From: Microbacterium oleivorans
GTDB lineage: Bacteria > Actinomycetota > Actinomycetes > Actinomycetales > Microbacteriaceae
DNA length: 64,000 nucleotides
Reading direction: 5' to 3'
NCBI RefSeq assembly: GCF_013389665.1
Contig: NZ_CP058316.1
Coordinates: 310,001-374,000 of the forward strand
A model generated the notes under the pieces. It had not been told where the DNA came from. It saw only the letters and a list, made by a program, of their open reading frames with translations, and ran no database searches. Each line of letters starts with the position of its first letter. Within the stretch, counting starts at the first letter, position 1. Below are positions 1 to 8,859 of this stretch, in pieces. The position numbers and the translations under genes were made by a program.

Positions 1-174
1 GATGCCCTTCTCGCGCTCGAGATCGTTCGAGTCCATCGCGCGCTCCTCCATGTGCTCGTGAGAGCCGAAGGAGCCGGTCTGGCGGAGCATGGCGTCGACG
101 AGCGTCGTCTTGCCGTGGTCGACGTGCGCGACGATCGCGACGTTGCGGAGGTCAGGACGAAGGGCGTGCGCCAT
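1..174 (-). CDS. typA: Translational GTPase TypA/BipA, N-terminal part
   Basis: The first 58 codons of a ribosome-associated translational GTPase run off the left edge. The reading is [20 protein letters not shown] followed by [16 protein letters not shown]; the P-loop is AHVDHGKT and the start of switch I ([11 protein letters not shown]) is at the window edge. The [13 protein letters not shown] pattern separates TypA from EF-Tu and LepA. TypA acts in 50S assembly and stress adaptation. ATG at 174-172 is the only sensible start. The ABC operon lies downstream of its promoter side, on the same strand. Family assignment is firm; the rest of the gene is not visible. Confidence 0.93.
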   Translation of the reverse strand, partial: MAHALRPDLRNVAIVAHVDHGKTTLVDAMLRQTGSFGSHEHMEERAMDSNDLEREKGI

Positions 175-228
175 GAAGGGGGTCCTCAGGATGAAGGGGA
201 AACGCCGGGATGCCGGCAGTCCAGTTTA

Positions 229-264
229 CCGCAGGCGCCCTGCACGGTTGCGGGGCGCCTGCGG
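229..264 (-). terminator. Hairpin terminator of the first peptide ABC operon
   Basis: Positions 229-243 pair with 250-264 (15 bp, one G-T wobble, loop of 6 nt). It lies 19 nt past the ATPase stop codon and before the typA start. There is no clear T-run on the minus strand, as is common for actinobacterial terminators. Confidence 0.7.
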
Positions 265-282
265 AGCAGGCCGAGCGGGGCC

Positions 283-1938
283 TCAGGAGGCGTCGAGAGC
301 CGCTCGACGCTCCTCGCGGCGGCGACGCTGTTCGACGGGATCGGGCACCGGCGACGCCGCGAGCAACTCGCGGGTGTACGCCTCGCGCGGCTGCAGCAGG
401 ACCTGCGATGTCGGTCCCTGCTCGACGGTGCGCCCGGACTTGAGGACGAGCACGTGGTCCGAGAGCTGATCGACGACGGCGAGATCGTGGCTGACCAGGA
501 TGCACGCGAACGCGTACGTCTGCTGGAGCTCACGCAGCATGTCGAGGACGGCCGCCTGGACCGACACGTCGAGTGCGGAGGTGGGTTCATCGGCGACGAA
601 GAGCTTCGGGCGCAGGGTGAGCGCGCGGGCGATCGAGACGCGCTGACGCTGACCGCCCGAGAGCTCGTGCGGATAGCGCTCGAGCACATCGCGCGGCAGC
701 CGGACCGCGTCGAGCAGCTCCCGCGCACGGTCGAGCCGCTCCGCCTTCGTGCCGACCCGGTGGATGGCCATCGGCTCGATGATGCAATCGCCGATCGGGA
801 ACCGCGGATCGAGAGATGCGGCGGGGTCCTGGAAGACGACGCCGATGTCGCGACGCACGTTCTTGGCCTTGCGCCCCCGGAGCTTGGCGAGGTCCTGTCC
901 ACCGAGGGTGAGCGTCCCACCCGCCACCGGCATCAGGCCGAGGACGGAACGCGCGATCGTCGACTTACCCGAGCCGGACTCGCCCACGATGCCGAGGACC
1001 TCACCCGCGGCGAGATCGAACGACACGTCCTCGACCGCGCGGAAGGTCTTGCCCCGCCCGGCGTATTCGAGCACGAGCCCCTGCGCCTCGAGCACGATGT
1101 CGCGCGAGGTGCCGCCCGCGGCTCGCGAGGTGAACTCCGGGTCGAGCCGGGGCACCGCCGCGAGGAGCTTCTTCGTGTACGGGTGCTGCGGGCGCGTGAG
1201 GACGTCGTCGACGGTCCCGACCTCGACGAGGTCGCCACGGTACATCACCGCCACCCGGTCGGCGATGTCGGCCACGACCCCCATGTTGTGGGTGATCAGG
1301 AGGATGCCGGCGTCGCGGTGATCCTTCAGGCGACGGAGGAGGTCGAGGATCTCGGCCTGGACGGTCACGTCGAGGGCTGTGGTCGGCTCGTCGGCGATGA
1401 TCACCTTCGGGTCGAGCGCGATCGCCATCGCGATGACGATGCGCTGGCGCTGGCCGCCCGAGAACTGGTGCGGGTACTGCTTGATCCGCCGTTCCGGCTC
1501 GGGGATGCCGACCACCCGGAGGAGCTCGACGGACCGTTCGCGCGCATCGTCGCCGTACGCGACGTCGTGGAGCTCGAAGATCTCGGTCAGCTGGCGTTCG
1601 ATCGTGAGGACCGGGTTCAGCGCCGTCATCGGCTCCTGGAAGATCATCGCGATCTCGCTGGCGCGGAGTTTGCGCATGCGCTCGTTCGGCAGCCCGATCA
1701 CCTCGGTCTCACCGACCGTGATGGAACCGCTGGTGATCGCGTTCTCGGCGAGGAGCCCCATCGCGGCGAGCGAGGTCACCGACTTGCCGGACCCCGATTC
1801 ACCCACGACGGCCACGACCTCGCCGGGACGGACCTCGAGCGAGATCCCCTTCACCGCGTTCACGTCCCCCGAGCCGGTGAGGAAGGTGACAGCGAGGTCG
1901 GTGAACTTCAATGCGGTACGCGTGGCAGTGACGCTCAT
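283..1938 (-). CDS. Fused dual ATP-binding protein of a peptide ABC transporter
   Basis: This 551-residue protein joins two ABC ATPase domains in one chain, equivalent to DppD plus DppF. It powers peptide or nickel-type family-5 uptake. Walker A GESGSGKS occurs at residues 46-53 and again at 319-326; the signatures FSGGQRQR (about 159) and LSGGQRQR and the Walker B motifs IADEPTTALD and VADEPTSALD are intact in both halves. Each half also has the HPYT-type C-terminal oligopeptide-transporter segment. The start at 1938 (MSVTATRTAL) overlaps the upstream permease stop by 4 nt (ATGA). An open frame continues upstream to 2076 but only shadows the permease. Substrate is inferred to be oligopeptides. 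Confidence 0.93.
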   Translation of the reverse strand: MSVTATRTALKFTDLAVTFLTGSGDVNAVKGISLEVRPGEVVAVVGESGSGKSVTSLAAMGLLAENAITSGSITVGETEVIGLPNERMRKLRASEIAMIFQEPMTALNPVLTIERQLTEIFELHDVAYGDDARERSVELLRVVGIPEPERRIKQYPHQFSGGQRQRIVIAMAIALDPKVIIADEPTTALDVTVQAEILDLLRRLKDHRDAGILLITHNMGVVADIADRVAVMYRGDLVEVGTVDDVLTRPQHPYTKKLLAAVPRLDPEFTSRAAGGTSRDIVLEAQGLVLEYAGRGKTFRAVEDVSFDLAAGEVLGIVGESGSGKSTIARSVLGLMPVAGGTLTLGGQDLAKLRGRKAKNVRRDIGVVFQDPAASLDPRFPIGDCIIEPMAIHRVGTKAERLDRARELLDAVRLPRDVLERYPHELSGGQRQRVSIARALTLRPKLFVADEPTSALDVSVQAAVLDMLRELQQTYAFACILVSHDLAVVDQLSDHVLVLKSGRTVEQGPTSQVLLQPREAYTRELLAASPVPDPVEQRRRREERRAALDAS

Positions 1939-2978
1939 GCGCGGTTCCTCCTCTTGATCTCGCGACGGACGCTCCGGGACTGACGCGGGTCGTACGCGTC
2001 GCGGATGCCGTCGCCCAGGAAGTTGATGGAGAGCGCGATCGCGAGGATCATCATGCCCGGCCACCAGAACAGCCACGGCCTGCTGGTGAAGCTGCCCTGG
2101 TACTGGCTGATGAGCAGACCGAGGGACGTCTCGGGCGGCTGAACGCCGAACCCGAGAAACGACAGCGAGCTCTCGAGCAGGATGGCGCCCGCGATGGCGA
2201 ACGTCGCGTTAACGGCGATGACTCCGACCACGTTCGGCATCAGGTGCCGGAAGATGATGCGAGCACCCCCGGCGCCCGAGGCGCGGGCGGCGAGGACGAA
2301 GTCGCGCTCGCGGAGCGAGAGGACCTCGCCGCGGACCAGACGTGCGAGTCCGGTCCAGGTCAGCAACGAAAGCAGGAACGCCAGGATGATCGGGTTCTTT
2401 CCGATGTTGCCCGCGATCTGTCCGACGACGGCGGCCAGGGCGAGCAGCGGGATGACGATGAACAGATCGGTCAGACGCATGAGCACCGAGTCGACCCAGC
2501 CGCGGTAGTAGCCCGCGACCGCGCCGATGATGCTGCCGATCGCGGTGGACGAGATGCCCAGCACGAGACCCAGGAGGATCGAGCGCTGCGTCCCCATCAT
2601 CGTGAGCGCGAAGTAGTCCTTTCCGGTGTTCTCCTGTCCGAAGGGGTGCTCGCCGATCCGGATGCCGTCTCCCCCGAGCCACTCCGGGATGAGACTCAGG
2701 GTCGGGATGCCGCCGTCGACGACGTCTCCCGCCGCGCGATAGTCGTGCGGCCACCAGCCGGGGATGCCGAAGAAGCCGACCGAGGTGAAGCTCAGCAGCG
2801 TGAGGAAGATCAGGATCACCGCCGAGACCGTCGCCGCCCGGTGCCGCAAGAAGCGTCCCCAGACGATACGGGCCTGCGACCGCGGCGCGGCCGTGCTCTT
2901 GGCCAGTGCCGCGTCCTCGGCCTCGGCGACCGAGAGGACCGACGTGGTCGTCGGAACGTTGTCGTTCGGGTTCGTCAT
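1935..2978 (-). CDS. Peptide ABC transporter permease, DppC/OppC type
   Basis: A 347-residue inner-membrane permease with an N-terminal cytosolic extension of about 45 residues, then about six membrane segments. The EAA loop reads ARASGAGGARIIFRHLMPN, the contact helix for the ATPase, and the C-terminal GDGIRDAYDPR is typical of the OppC family. It overlaps the following ATPase by 4 nt and the preceding permease by 4 nt, so the operon is translationally coupled. It forms the heterodimer with the long permease encoded just upstream. Confidence 0.93.
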   Translation of the reverse strand: MTNPNDNVPTTTSVLSVAEAEDAALAKSTAAPRSQARIVWGRFLRHRAATVSAVILIFLTLLSFTSVGFFGIPGWWPHDYRAAGDVVDGGIPTLSLIPEWLGGDGIRIGEHPFGQENTGKDYFALTMMGTQRSILLGLVLGISSTAIGSIIGAVAGYYRGWVDSVLMRLTDLFIVIPLLALAAVVGQIAGNIGKNPIILAFLLSLLTWTGLARLVRGEVLSLRERDFVLAARASGAGGARIIFRHLMPNVVGVIAVNATFAIAGAILLESSLSFLGFGVQPPETSLGLLISQYQGSFTSRPWLFWWPGMMILAIALSINFLGDGIRDAYDPRQSRSVRREIKRRNRA

Positions 2979-4495
2979 ACTCGGATCCTCGGGTCGATGA
3001 CGGCGTAGAAGATGTCCGCCAACATGTTGAAGACGATCGCGGCGAGGCCGGTCACGAGGAAGAAGGCCATCACGGGGTTCGGGTCGACCTGGCTGAGTCC
3101 GCTCGCGAACAGCTCGCCCATACCCTTCCAGCCGAAGACGCGCTCGGTGATGACGGCGCCGCCGATGAGGCCGGCGAAGTCGAACGCGGCGATCGTCGCG
3201 ATGGGGATGAGGGCGTTGCGGAAGGCGTGACGGAAGATCACCAGGCGCTCGGGGACGCCCTTGGCCCGCGCGGTGCGGATGAAGTCCTGGTTGCCGACCT
3301 CCAGCATGGAGGTCCGGGTGTACCGGCTGTAGGACGCCAGCGAGATCACCGTGAGCAGCAGCGTCGGAAGCAGCATCTGCGTGCCGATGTCGAGGAAGGT
3401 CTGCCAGAACGTCCCGTCGAAGTTCGGCGTCTGCGCACCGATGGTGGAGATCGGACGCGGCTTGCGATCCAGGAACGACGGCCAGACCCGGAAGAGCGCG
3501 TCGACGACGGTCAGCAGAGCGCCGCCGAAGATCGTCACGAATGCCACGACCGTCGCCGGCCCCTTGAAGCGCCCGCCGAAGAACCGGCCGATGAGGAACG
3601 GTACGACGATGGCCAGCACCGCGCCGGCGGCGAGGACACCCCAGTTCATGTAGTAGATGAACACGTTGGTCAACGCCAGGTGCATCACCACGACGAGCCC
3701 GGCCGAGGCCAGACCGATCACGAGGACACGGCGGTTGTGGAGTCCGACGGAGGCCACCGTGCCGCTCAGCGCGAGCAGGACCGTGAGCACCGCGACGCCA
3801 ACGATCGTCAGACGCGGCTCGCGGAACGCATCGGTCGCCAGCATGAGGGGCAGCGCTGCCCCCACGAAGCCGGCCGCGACGGCGAAGGTGATGACGCGCC
3901 GCTTGAGCGAACCGCCCCCCAGCACCTGGACCACCACGCCGAGCACGACGGCGATCACGATGATCTGCGCCGGTGTCAGCTGGGGATCACGGATCCAGTC
4001 GTTGTATCCGATCGCGAGGTACTCCTTGAACAGCACCGCGGCCCAGAAGACCGGCAGGGAGAAGAAGAGGAACGTGAGGAACGTGACCGCGTAGTCCAGG
4101 CCGGAGTACTGACGGATCGCGGTGATGATGCCGATCGCGATGCCGATGATCAGCGCGAGGATCGTGGCCAGCAGAACGAGCCTGAGCGTCGAGGCCGCAG
4201 CCTGCCCGACCAGCGTGGTGACCTCGACGCCCTGGCGGGTGAGTCCGAGATCGCACTGGCCGATGAGGCACTTGCTCGCCCCGAGGAGCCAGCCGAGGTA
4301 GCGCTGGAACCACGGCTGGTCCAGGTTCATGTATTCGGTACGTCGGGCGATCAGCTGCTCGCGGTTATCCGCATTGCTCTCGCGCAGGTCCGCGAGCGGG
4401 TCGCCGGAATTGATCGTGAGGACGTACATCAGGAGGGATGCGGCGAGCATGATGCCCACCGCGGCCGCCAGACGGCGGATGATGAATTTCAGCAC
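2975..4495 (-). CDS. Peptide ABC transporter permease, DppB type with extra membrane segment block
   Basis: The N-terminus (MLKFIIRRLAAAVGIMLAAS) and the C-terminal half with the EAA loop (ARAKGVPERLVIFRHAFRNA) and the tail FYAVIDPRIRV are DppB. At 506 residues it is about 180 longer than the usual 310-330. The extra length is hydrophobic and lies between the first DppB membrane core (to about residue 165) and the segment before the EAA loop (about 370), with roughly five or six additional predicted membrane helices. I chose the GTG at 4495, where the family homology begins; another GTG at 4531 would add 12 residues unlike the family. Downstream genes overlap by 4 nt. Confidence 0.88.
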   Translation of the reverse strand: MLKFIIRRLAAAVGIMLAASLLMYVLTINSGDPLADLRESNADNREQLIARRTEYMNLDQPWFQRYLGWLLGASKCLIGQCDLGLTRQGVEVTTLVGQAAASTLRLVLLATILALIIGIAIGIITAIRQYSGLDYAVTFLTFLFFSLPVFWAAVLFKEYLAIGYNDWIRDPQLTPAQIIVIAVVLGVVVQVLGGGSLKRRVITFAVAAGFVGAALPLMLATDAFREPRLTIVGVAVLTVLLALSGTVASVGLHNRRVLVIGLASAGLVVVMHLALTNVFIYYMNWGVLAAGAVLAIVVPFLIGRFFGGRFKGPATVVAFVTIFGGALLTVVDALFRVWPSFLDRKPRPISTIGAQTPNFDGTFWQTFLDIGTQMLLPTLLLTVISLASYSRYTRTSMLEVGNQDFIRTARAKGVPERLVIFRHAFRNALIPIATIAAFDFAGLIGGAVITERVFGWKGMGELFASGLSQVDPNPVMAFFLVTGLAAIVFNMLADIFYAVIDPRIRV

Positions 4496-4522
4496 GGAAG
4501 TCGAGGTCCCTTGGTCGTACGC

Positions 4523-4540
4523 GGGGCACACGTGTGCCCC
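4523..4540. repeat. Perfect 18-bp palindrome in the lipoprotein-permease junction
   Basis: GGGGCACACGTGTGCCCC is its own reverse complement. It sits between the 14-bp hairpin at 4547-4582 and the permease GTG at 4495. It could be a processing or attenuator hairpin, or a protein-binding site. Confidence 0.6.
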
Positions 4541-4546
4541 TCACGG

Positions 4547-4582
4547 GAGTGTGGGCCGTCACCGCAGCGACGGCCCACACTC
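4547..4582 (-). terminator. Intercistronic hairpin after the first solute-binding protein gene
   Basis: Positions 4547-4560 pair perfectly with 4569-4582 (14 bp) around an 8-nt loop. It begins 26 nt past the lipoprotein stop codon and lies inside the operon. It probably lowers readthrough or stabilises the 3' end, so that the binding protein is made in excess of the membrane parts. A further 7-bp inverted repeat (4598-4604 with 4609-4615) covers the stop codon itself. Confidence 0.65.
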
Positions 4583-4607
4583 TGGTCGTGTCAGAGACAG
4601 AATACGT

Positions 4608-6332
4608 TTATTCTGCGCGCGACCACTTCTCGGCGTTCCACATGATGCCGCTCTGGCCCACGGAGTGCTGAGCGTTCTCAATGGCGGCAGCGGCGGCGTC
4701 GACACCGGGGTGAGCGAACACCGGGATGCCGAACAGATCGTCCCAGAGCTGCTTCTCGATGATCTTCGTCTGCTCGAGGTGCACCGACTCGTCGAGGCTC
4801 GTGGCGAGGGTCTCCCAAGCCTGGTCGACGACCGGGTTGGAGTATCCGCCGTAGTTCTGCGGCTTGTCGGTGGCGTAGATGTTCTGGCCGGAGGTGATCT
4901 GGCCGGAACCGGCCCAGGCGAAGAGTGCGACGTCGTAGTCGCCGCGCTCCTGCGTACCGCCGGGCTGGAAGAAGTCGGCGTTGCCGACGTCCTGGATCTC
5001 GAAACCGGCCTGGTCGCACGAGGACTTGATCAGTGCGACCTCGTCAGCGCGGCGGGGGTTCGGGGCGGAGTATCCGATGCGCACGACGGTGCCGGCTGCA
5101 CCGGCCGCGTCGACGAGAGCCTTGGCGCCCTCGACGTCGACCTCGTCGTACCGGCCGTCGTAGGCCGCCGAGACGACCTCGTCGTAGTTCTCCTGGAAGG
5201 GGAACACCTCACGCGCGTTCATGACCTCGGCGTCCGAGCTCACGGGCTTGATGAGGTTGTCGACGATCTGCTGGCGCGGGACGCACATCGCGAACGCCTG
5301 GCGCAGCTCGAGGCTGTTCGCGAGCGACGCGTTGCCCGTGAAGTTGAAGTCGAGGTGCTCCCACGTGAGGGTCTGGCCGGTCAGCAGCTGAGCTGCGTCA
5401 CCGAGCTCTTCGATCTGCGAGACCGTGTCGACCGTCGGCTGCGGGGCGATGACATCGAGGTCACCGTTCTGCAGGGCCTGGACCATCGCGTCCTGCTCCA
5501 CGAAGCGGATGACGAGCTCGTCGTTGGCGGCCGGCTCACCGTAGTAGCTCTCGTTGCGCTTGAGGGTCACCGACTGGCCGGCCTCCCACGAGGAGAGCAC
5601 GTACGGGCCGGAGCTGGGGATCAGCGCCTCGTCCGGCAAGGTGCCGGGAGCGGTGTTCCACCCCGTGTTCCAGAACTCGGCGGCCGTGGCGAGCGCCTCG
5701 GCGTCGCCGCCGCGGATCGCGTCGACGAGCTCCTCGGTCGACATGCCGCCCTGCTCGGCGACCACGTGCGCCGGGCTGAGCATCCAGGTCTGGATCTGCC
5801 AGTCGGGATCGGGCGCGGCGAACTCGACCGTGAACGACTTGCCCTCGGCGTCGCCCTGCGGGCCCTCGGGGACGGTGTCGCCCAGATCCTGCGAGACGGA
5901 GTTGAACAGCGGGCCTTCGCCGCTGGTCAGGTTCGCGTTCTGCACGCCCCACGCGAGGACGGCGTCGGCGACCGTGATGGGGGTGCCGTCGGACCACTCG
6001 GCGTCATCGGCGATGGTGTACTCGACGACCATGGGGTCTTCCGAGATCAGCTCGTACGAGCCCAGGTCGGCGTTCGGCTGGATGGCGCCGACCTCGTCGA
6101 AGTAGCTGAAGCCCGCGAGGAGCCGGTCCACGATCGCCGAGTTGTACGTCGAGTACGTCTCGGGGGTGAACCCGTTGTAGCTGATGAAGTCGTTCGGGCC
6201 GACCGAAACCGAGATCGACTGGCTCGTCGAGGTCTCCTCCTGGTCGCCGCCGTCCGCCGGCGCGCAGCCGGCGACGACGAGCGCCAGTGCTGCGGCGCTC
6301 GCGGCCGCCATGGAGATACGTGTGAAACGCAT
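4608..6332 (-). CDS. Family-5 extracellular solute-binding lipoprotein (peptide ABC transporter)
   Basis: A 574-residue peptide-binding lipoprotein. Its signal peptide MRFTRISMAAASAAALALVV ends in the lipobox VAGC with Cys23 as the lipidated residue. The body has family-5 features, such as the TVADAVLAWG region and the GRYDEVDVEGAKALVDAAG segment. I start at the ATG at 6332 because AGGAG lies 5 nt upstream; the in-frame GTG at 6338 would overlap that ribosome-binding site. It is first in a four-gene operon with two permeases and a fused ATPase and delivers peptides to them on the outer face of the membrane. Confidence 0.93.
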   Translation of the reverse strand: MRFTRISMAAASAAALALVVAGCAPADGGDQEETSTSQSISVSVGPNDFISYNGFTPETYSTYNSAIVDRLLAGFSYFDEVGAIQPNADLGSYELISEDPMVVEYTIADDAEWSDGTPITVADAVLAWGVQNANLTSGEGPLFNSVSQDLGDTVPEGPQGDAEGKSFTVEFAAPDPDWQIQTWMLSPAHVVAEQGGMSTEELVDAIRGGDAEALATAAEFWNTGWNTAPGTLPDEALIPSSGPYVLSSWEAGQSVTLKRNESYYGEPAANDELVIRFVEQDAMVQALQNGDLDVIAPQPTVDTVSQIEELGDAAQLLTGQTLTWEHLDFNFTGNASLANSLELRQAFAMCVPRQQIVDNLIKPVSSDAEVMNAREVFPFQENYDEVVSAAYDGRYDEVDVEGAKALVDAAGAAGTVVRIGYSAPNPRRADEVALIKSSCDQAGFEIQDVGNADFFQPGGTQERGDYDVALFAWAGSGQITSGQNIYATDKPQNYGGYSNPVVDQAWETLATSLDESVHLEQTKIIEKQLWDDLFGIPVFAHPGVDAAAAAIENAQHSVGQSGIMWNAEKWSRAE

Positions 6333-6566
6333 TCCCACTCCTGTTCTCTTGATGATCCGGGTGACGGAAGACCTTTCCGTTCCCCGCCCGCCGACCTGGT
6401 CGCCGGGCTCAGATGAGAACTACCCTTGCGTGCGTTCGTTTCGATCGTGTTGCGTGAAACGAGTTCGTTAGCAAAATGTGTCCTCCCCGTGCCGCCCCCG
6501 GCGCACGGCCTGCTCACCGTCGGACGCGATGGGTGAGCACTTCGTCAGGGGCCGGTGCGCGGAGGG
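6333..6566. promoter_or_regulatory. Promoter region of the first peptide ABC operon
   Basis: This 234-nt gap holds no convincing gene. It contains a 7-bp inverted repeat TCGTTTC (6436-6442) and GAAACGA (6456-6462) with a 13-nt spacer, a possible operator or leader hairpin about 105-130 nt upstream of the lipoprotein start. I could not place a convincing -35/-10 pair. Confidence 0.35.
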
Positions 6567-7121
6567 TCACCCGCCGACGACGACCGCCACGACGGCGTAC
6601 ACGGCGATGACCGCGAGCGGGATCAGGACGGCGCGGTTCCAGATCGTCGTGACCCGGCTCTCCCCGGGCCGGTCGGCGTTCTCGCGCCAGCGCTCGCGGA
6701 TCTCGTCCACCTCGCGCACCGCTGCCGGCCCGCGCGGCGCGTCGTGGGCCTCGATCGTGCGGGCGCCACGGGGCACGCGCGCCGGTCGGCCCGGTGAGGG
6801 ACCCCCGAAGGCGGAGAACGAACGCCCCTCCGTCGTGTCGACGGTGACCTGCCAGCGCAGCCTCACGTCCGACACCGCCGACCAGGGCACCCGCGTCACG
6901 CGGAACGGATTCGCGATCACGATGGCCCGATCGTCGATGGAGACGAAGGGCGCATACAGGAGCGCGTACATGACCCACAGGGCGAGGAGCACCCAGGGCG
7001 CGATCAAGAAGCCCTGGAGCGCCCCGCCCCGGACGAAGACGTCGACGAGCAGGAACACGCCGAGGATGCCGAAGCCGGCGACCGCGACGACCGCCGATGC
7101 CGGACGGTAGGTCTTCCTCAT
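6567..7121 (-). CDS. PH domain-containing small membrane protein
   Basis: A 184-residue protein with two N-terminal membrane helices (about residues 8-28 and 38-56), a soluble bacterial PH-like module beginning VSIDDRAIVIANPFRVTRVP, a charged linker, and a C-terminal helix ending AVYAVVAVVVGG. The module IDD-x-x-IVIANPF-x-x-x-x-VPW is the usual signature of actinobacterial PH-domain membrane proteins, whose function is mostly unknown. It starts 13 nt past the stop of the second peptide transporter ATPase, on the same strand, so it may be cotranscribed, but a role in transport is not implied. Confidence 0.75.
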   Translation of the reverse strand: MRKTYRPASAVVAVAGFGILGVFLLVDVFVRGGALQGFLIAPWVLLALWVMYALLYAPFVSIDDRAIVIANPFRVTRVPWSAVSDVRLRWQVTVDTTEGRSFSAFGGPSPGRPARVPRGARTIEAHDAPRGPAAVREVDEIRERWRENADRPGESRVTTIWNRAVLIPLAVIAVYAVVAVVVGG

Positions 7122-7134
7122 CCCGGCACGCGGG

Positions 7135-8859
7135 TCAGACGCCGAACTGGAAGCCCGCGCCGGGGATCGCCGCGAGCAACTCGCGGGTGTAGTCCTCGGT
7201 GGAGTGATCGAAGACCTCGTCGGTCGTCGCCGACTCGACCAGCCGGCCCCGTCGCATGACCGACACGTTGTCGGCCACCAGACGCACGACCGCGAGGTCG
7301 TGCGTGATGAACAGGTACGTCAGATCCAGTTCGGTCTGCAGCTCGGTGAGGAGTGTGAGGATCTGCCCCTGCACGAGCACGTCGAGCGCCGACACGGCTT
7401 CGTCGAGCACGAGAACATCCGGCTTGAGCGCGAGGGCCCGGGCGATGGCGACGCGCTGACGCTGACCGCCGGAGAGCTCGCTGGGATACCGGTCCTTGGC
7501 GGCGGCGGGCAGCGAGACCTGATCGAGCAGCTCGCGCACGCGTGCAGAGCGCTCCTTCTGGCTGCCGAACTTGTGCACGCGCATGGGCTCGGAGATGGTG
7601 TCGCCGACGCTGTACTGCGGGTCGAGCGTGCCGTAGGGATCCTGGAACACGGGCTGCACACGGCGCCGGAACGCGAGCTCTTCGGCTCGATTGAGACCGC
7701 CGAGCTTCTTGCCGTCGAATCGGATCTCCCCCGACGTCAGCTGCTCGAGCTGCAGGAAGAGCTTGGCCAGCGTCGACTTGCCCGATCCCGACTCGCCCAC
7801 GATCGCCGTGGTCGTGCCCTTCGCGACCTGGATGCTGACATCGTCGACCGCGACGATCTCCTTCGACGACAGTCCGCCGGTGCGCACCTTGTAGACGCGA
7901 CGCGCGTTGCGGATGTCGATGAAGTCGGGCTGAGCGGCGACGACCTCGGCCTCCGCCTCGCGCTCCTCGGCGCGGGCGAGGAACTTCTCGCCCGCACCGA
8001 AGACGTCGGCGTCCTCGTGGTGACGCACCGCCTGGATGCGCCGCGAAGCGAGGCTCGGCGCCGCCGAGACGAGACGCTTCGTGTAGGGGTGCTTCGGGTC
8101 GGCGAGGATCTCCTGCGACGGGCCGGACTCGACCACCCGACCGCGGTACATCACGACCAGGTGCTCGGCCCGCTCCGCGGCGAGCCCGAGGTCGTGGGTG
8201 ATGAAGAGCACCGAGGTGCCGAAGTCCGAGGTGAGGGTGCCGAGGTGATCGAGGATCTGACGCTGCACGGTCACGTCGAGAGCCGAGGTCGGCTCGTCGG
8301 CGATGAGGAGCTTCGGACGGGCCGACAGGCCGATGCCGATCAGCGCACGCTGCCGCATCCCGCCGGAGAACTGATGCGGATACTGCCGCATCCGATCCTC
8401 GGCGTCGGGCAGACCGGCCTCGGTGAGCACCTCGACCGCACGGTCGCGGACGCCGGCACGACCCGTCGCGCTGCGGTTGGAGCGCACCGCCTCGCGCACC
8501 TGGAAGCCGACGGTCAGCACGGGGTTGAGGTTCGACATCGGGTCCTGCGGCACGTACCCGATCTGCGCGCCGCGCACGGCCTGCAACTCGCGGTTCGAGA
8601 GGGCGGCCAGGTCGCGGCCCTCGAACATGATCTGGCCGTCCGTCACGCGTCCCGTTCCCGGCAGCAGCCGGATGATCGCCTGAGCAGTGGTCGACTTGCC
8701 CGAACCCGACTCCCCGACGATCGCGACCGACTGTCGCGGGTAGATCGTCAGGTCGACGCCCCGCACCGCCGGAACGAGTCCCGCCTTCGTCTGGAAGCCG
8801 ACGTGGAGGTTGCGGATGTCCAGGAGCGGCGTGGCTTCGGAGGACGTGGTGTCGCTCAT
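7135..8859 (-). CDS. Fused dual ATP-binding protein of the second peptide ABC transporter
   Basis: A 574-residue tandem ABC ATPase. The first half carries Walker A GESGSGKS at residues 49-56, FSGGMRQRALIGIGLSARPK and IADEPTSALD; the second half has VGESGSGKSTLAKL, LSGGQRQRVAIARAL and VLDEAVSALD. The second Walker B reads VLDEAVSALD rather than the more common ADEPTSALD, as in some DppF proteins. A 60-residue charged linker separates the halves. The start (MSDTTSSEATP, 8859) overlaps the upstream permease by 4 nt. It energises import of the ligand bound by the lipoprotein encoded at 10842-12452. Confidence 0.93.
   Translation of the reverse strand: MSDTTSSEATPLLDIRNLHVGFQTKAGLVPAVRGVDLTIYPRQSVAIVGESGSGKSTTAQAIIRLLPGTGRVTDGQIMFEGRDLAALSNRELQAVRGAQIGYVPQDPMSNLNPVLTVGFQVREAVRSNRSATGRAGVRDRAVEVLTEAGLPDAEDRMRQYPHQFSGGMRQRALIGIGLSARPKLLIADEPTSALDVTVQRQILDHLGTLTSDFGTSVLFITHDLGLAAERAEHLVVMYRGRVVESGPSQEILADPKHPYTKRLVSAAPSLASRRIQAVRHHEDADVFGAGEKFLARAEEREAEAEVVAAQPDFIDIRNARRVYKVRTGGLSSKEIVAVDDVSIQVAKGTTTAIVGESGSGKSTLAKLFLQLEQLTSGEIRFDGKKLGGLNRAEELAFRRRVQPVFQDPYGTLDPQYSVGDTISEPMRVHKFGSQKERSARVRELLDQVSLPAAAKDRYPSELSGGQRQRVAIARALALKPDVLVLDEAVSALDVLVQGQILTLLTELQTELDLTYLFITHDLAVVRLVADNVSVMRRGRLVESATTDEVFDHSTEDYTRELLAAIPGAGFQFGV

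Noticed and set aside
6333..6566. Plus-strand frames in the upstream region of the first ABC operon
   Set aside because: They are extensions of shadows of the lipoprotein gene and show no codon bias.
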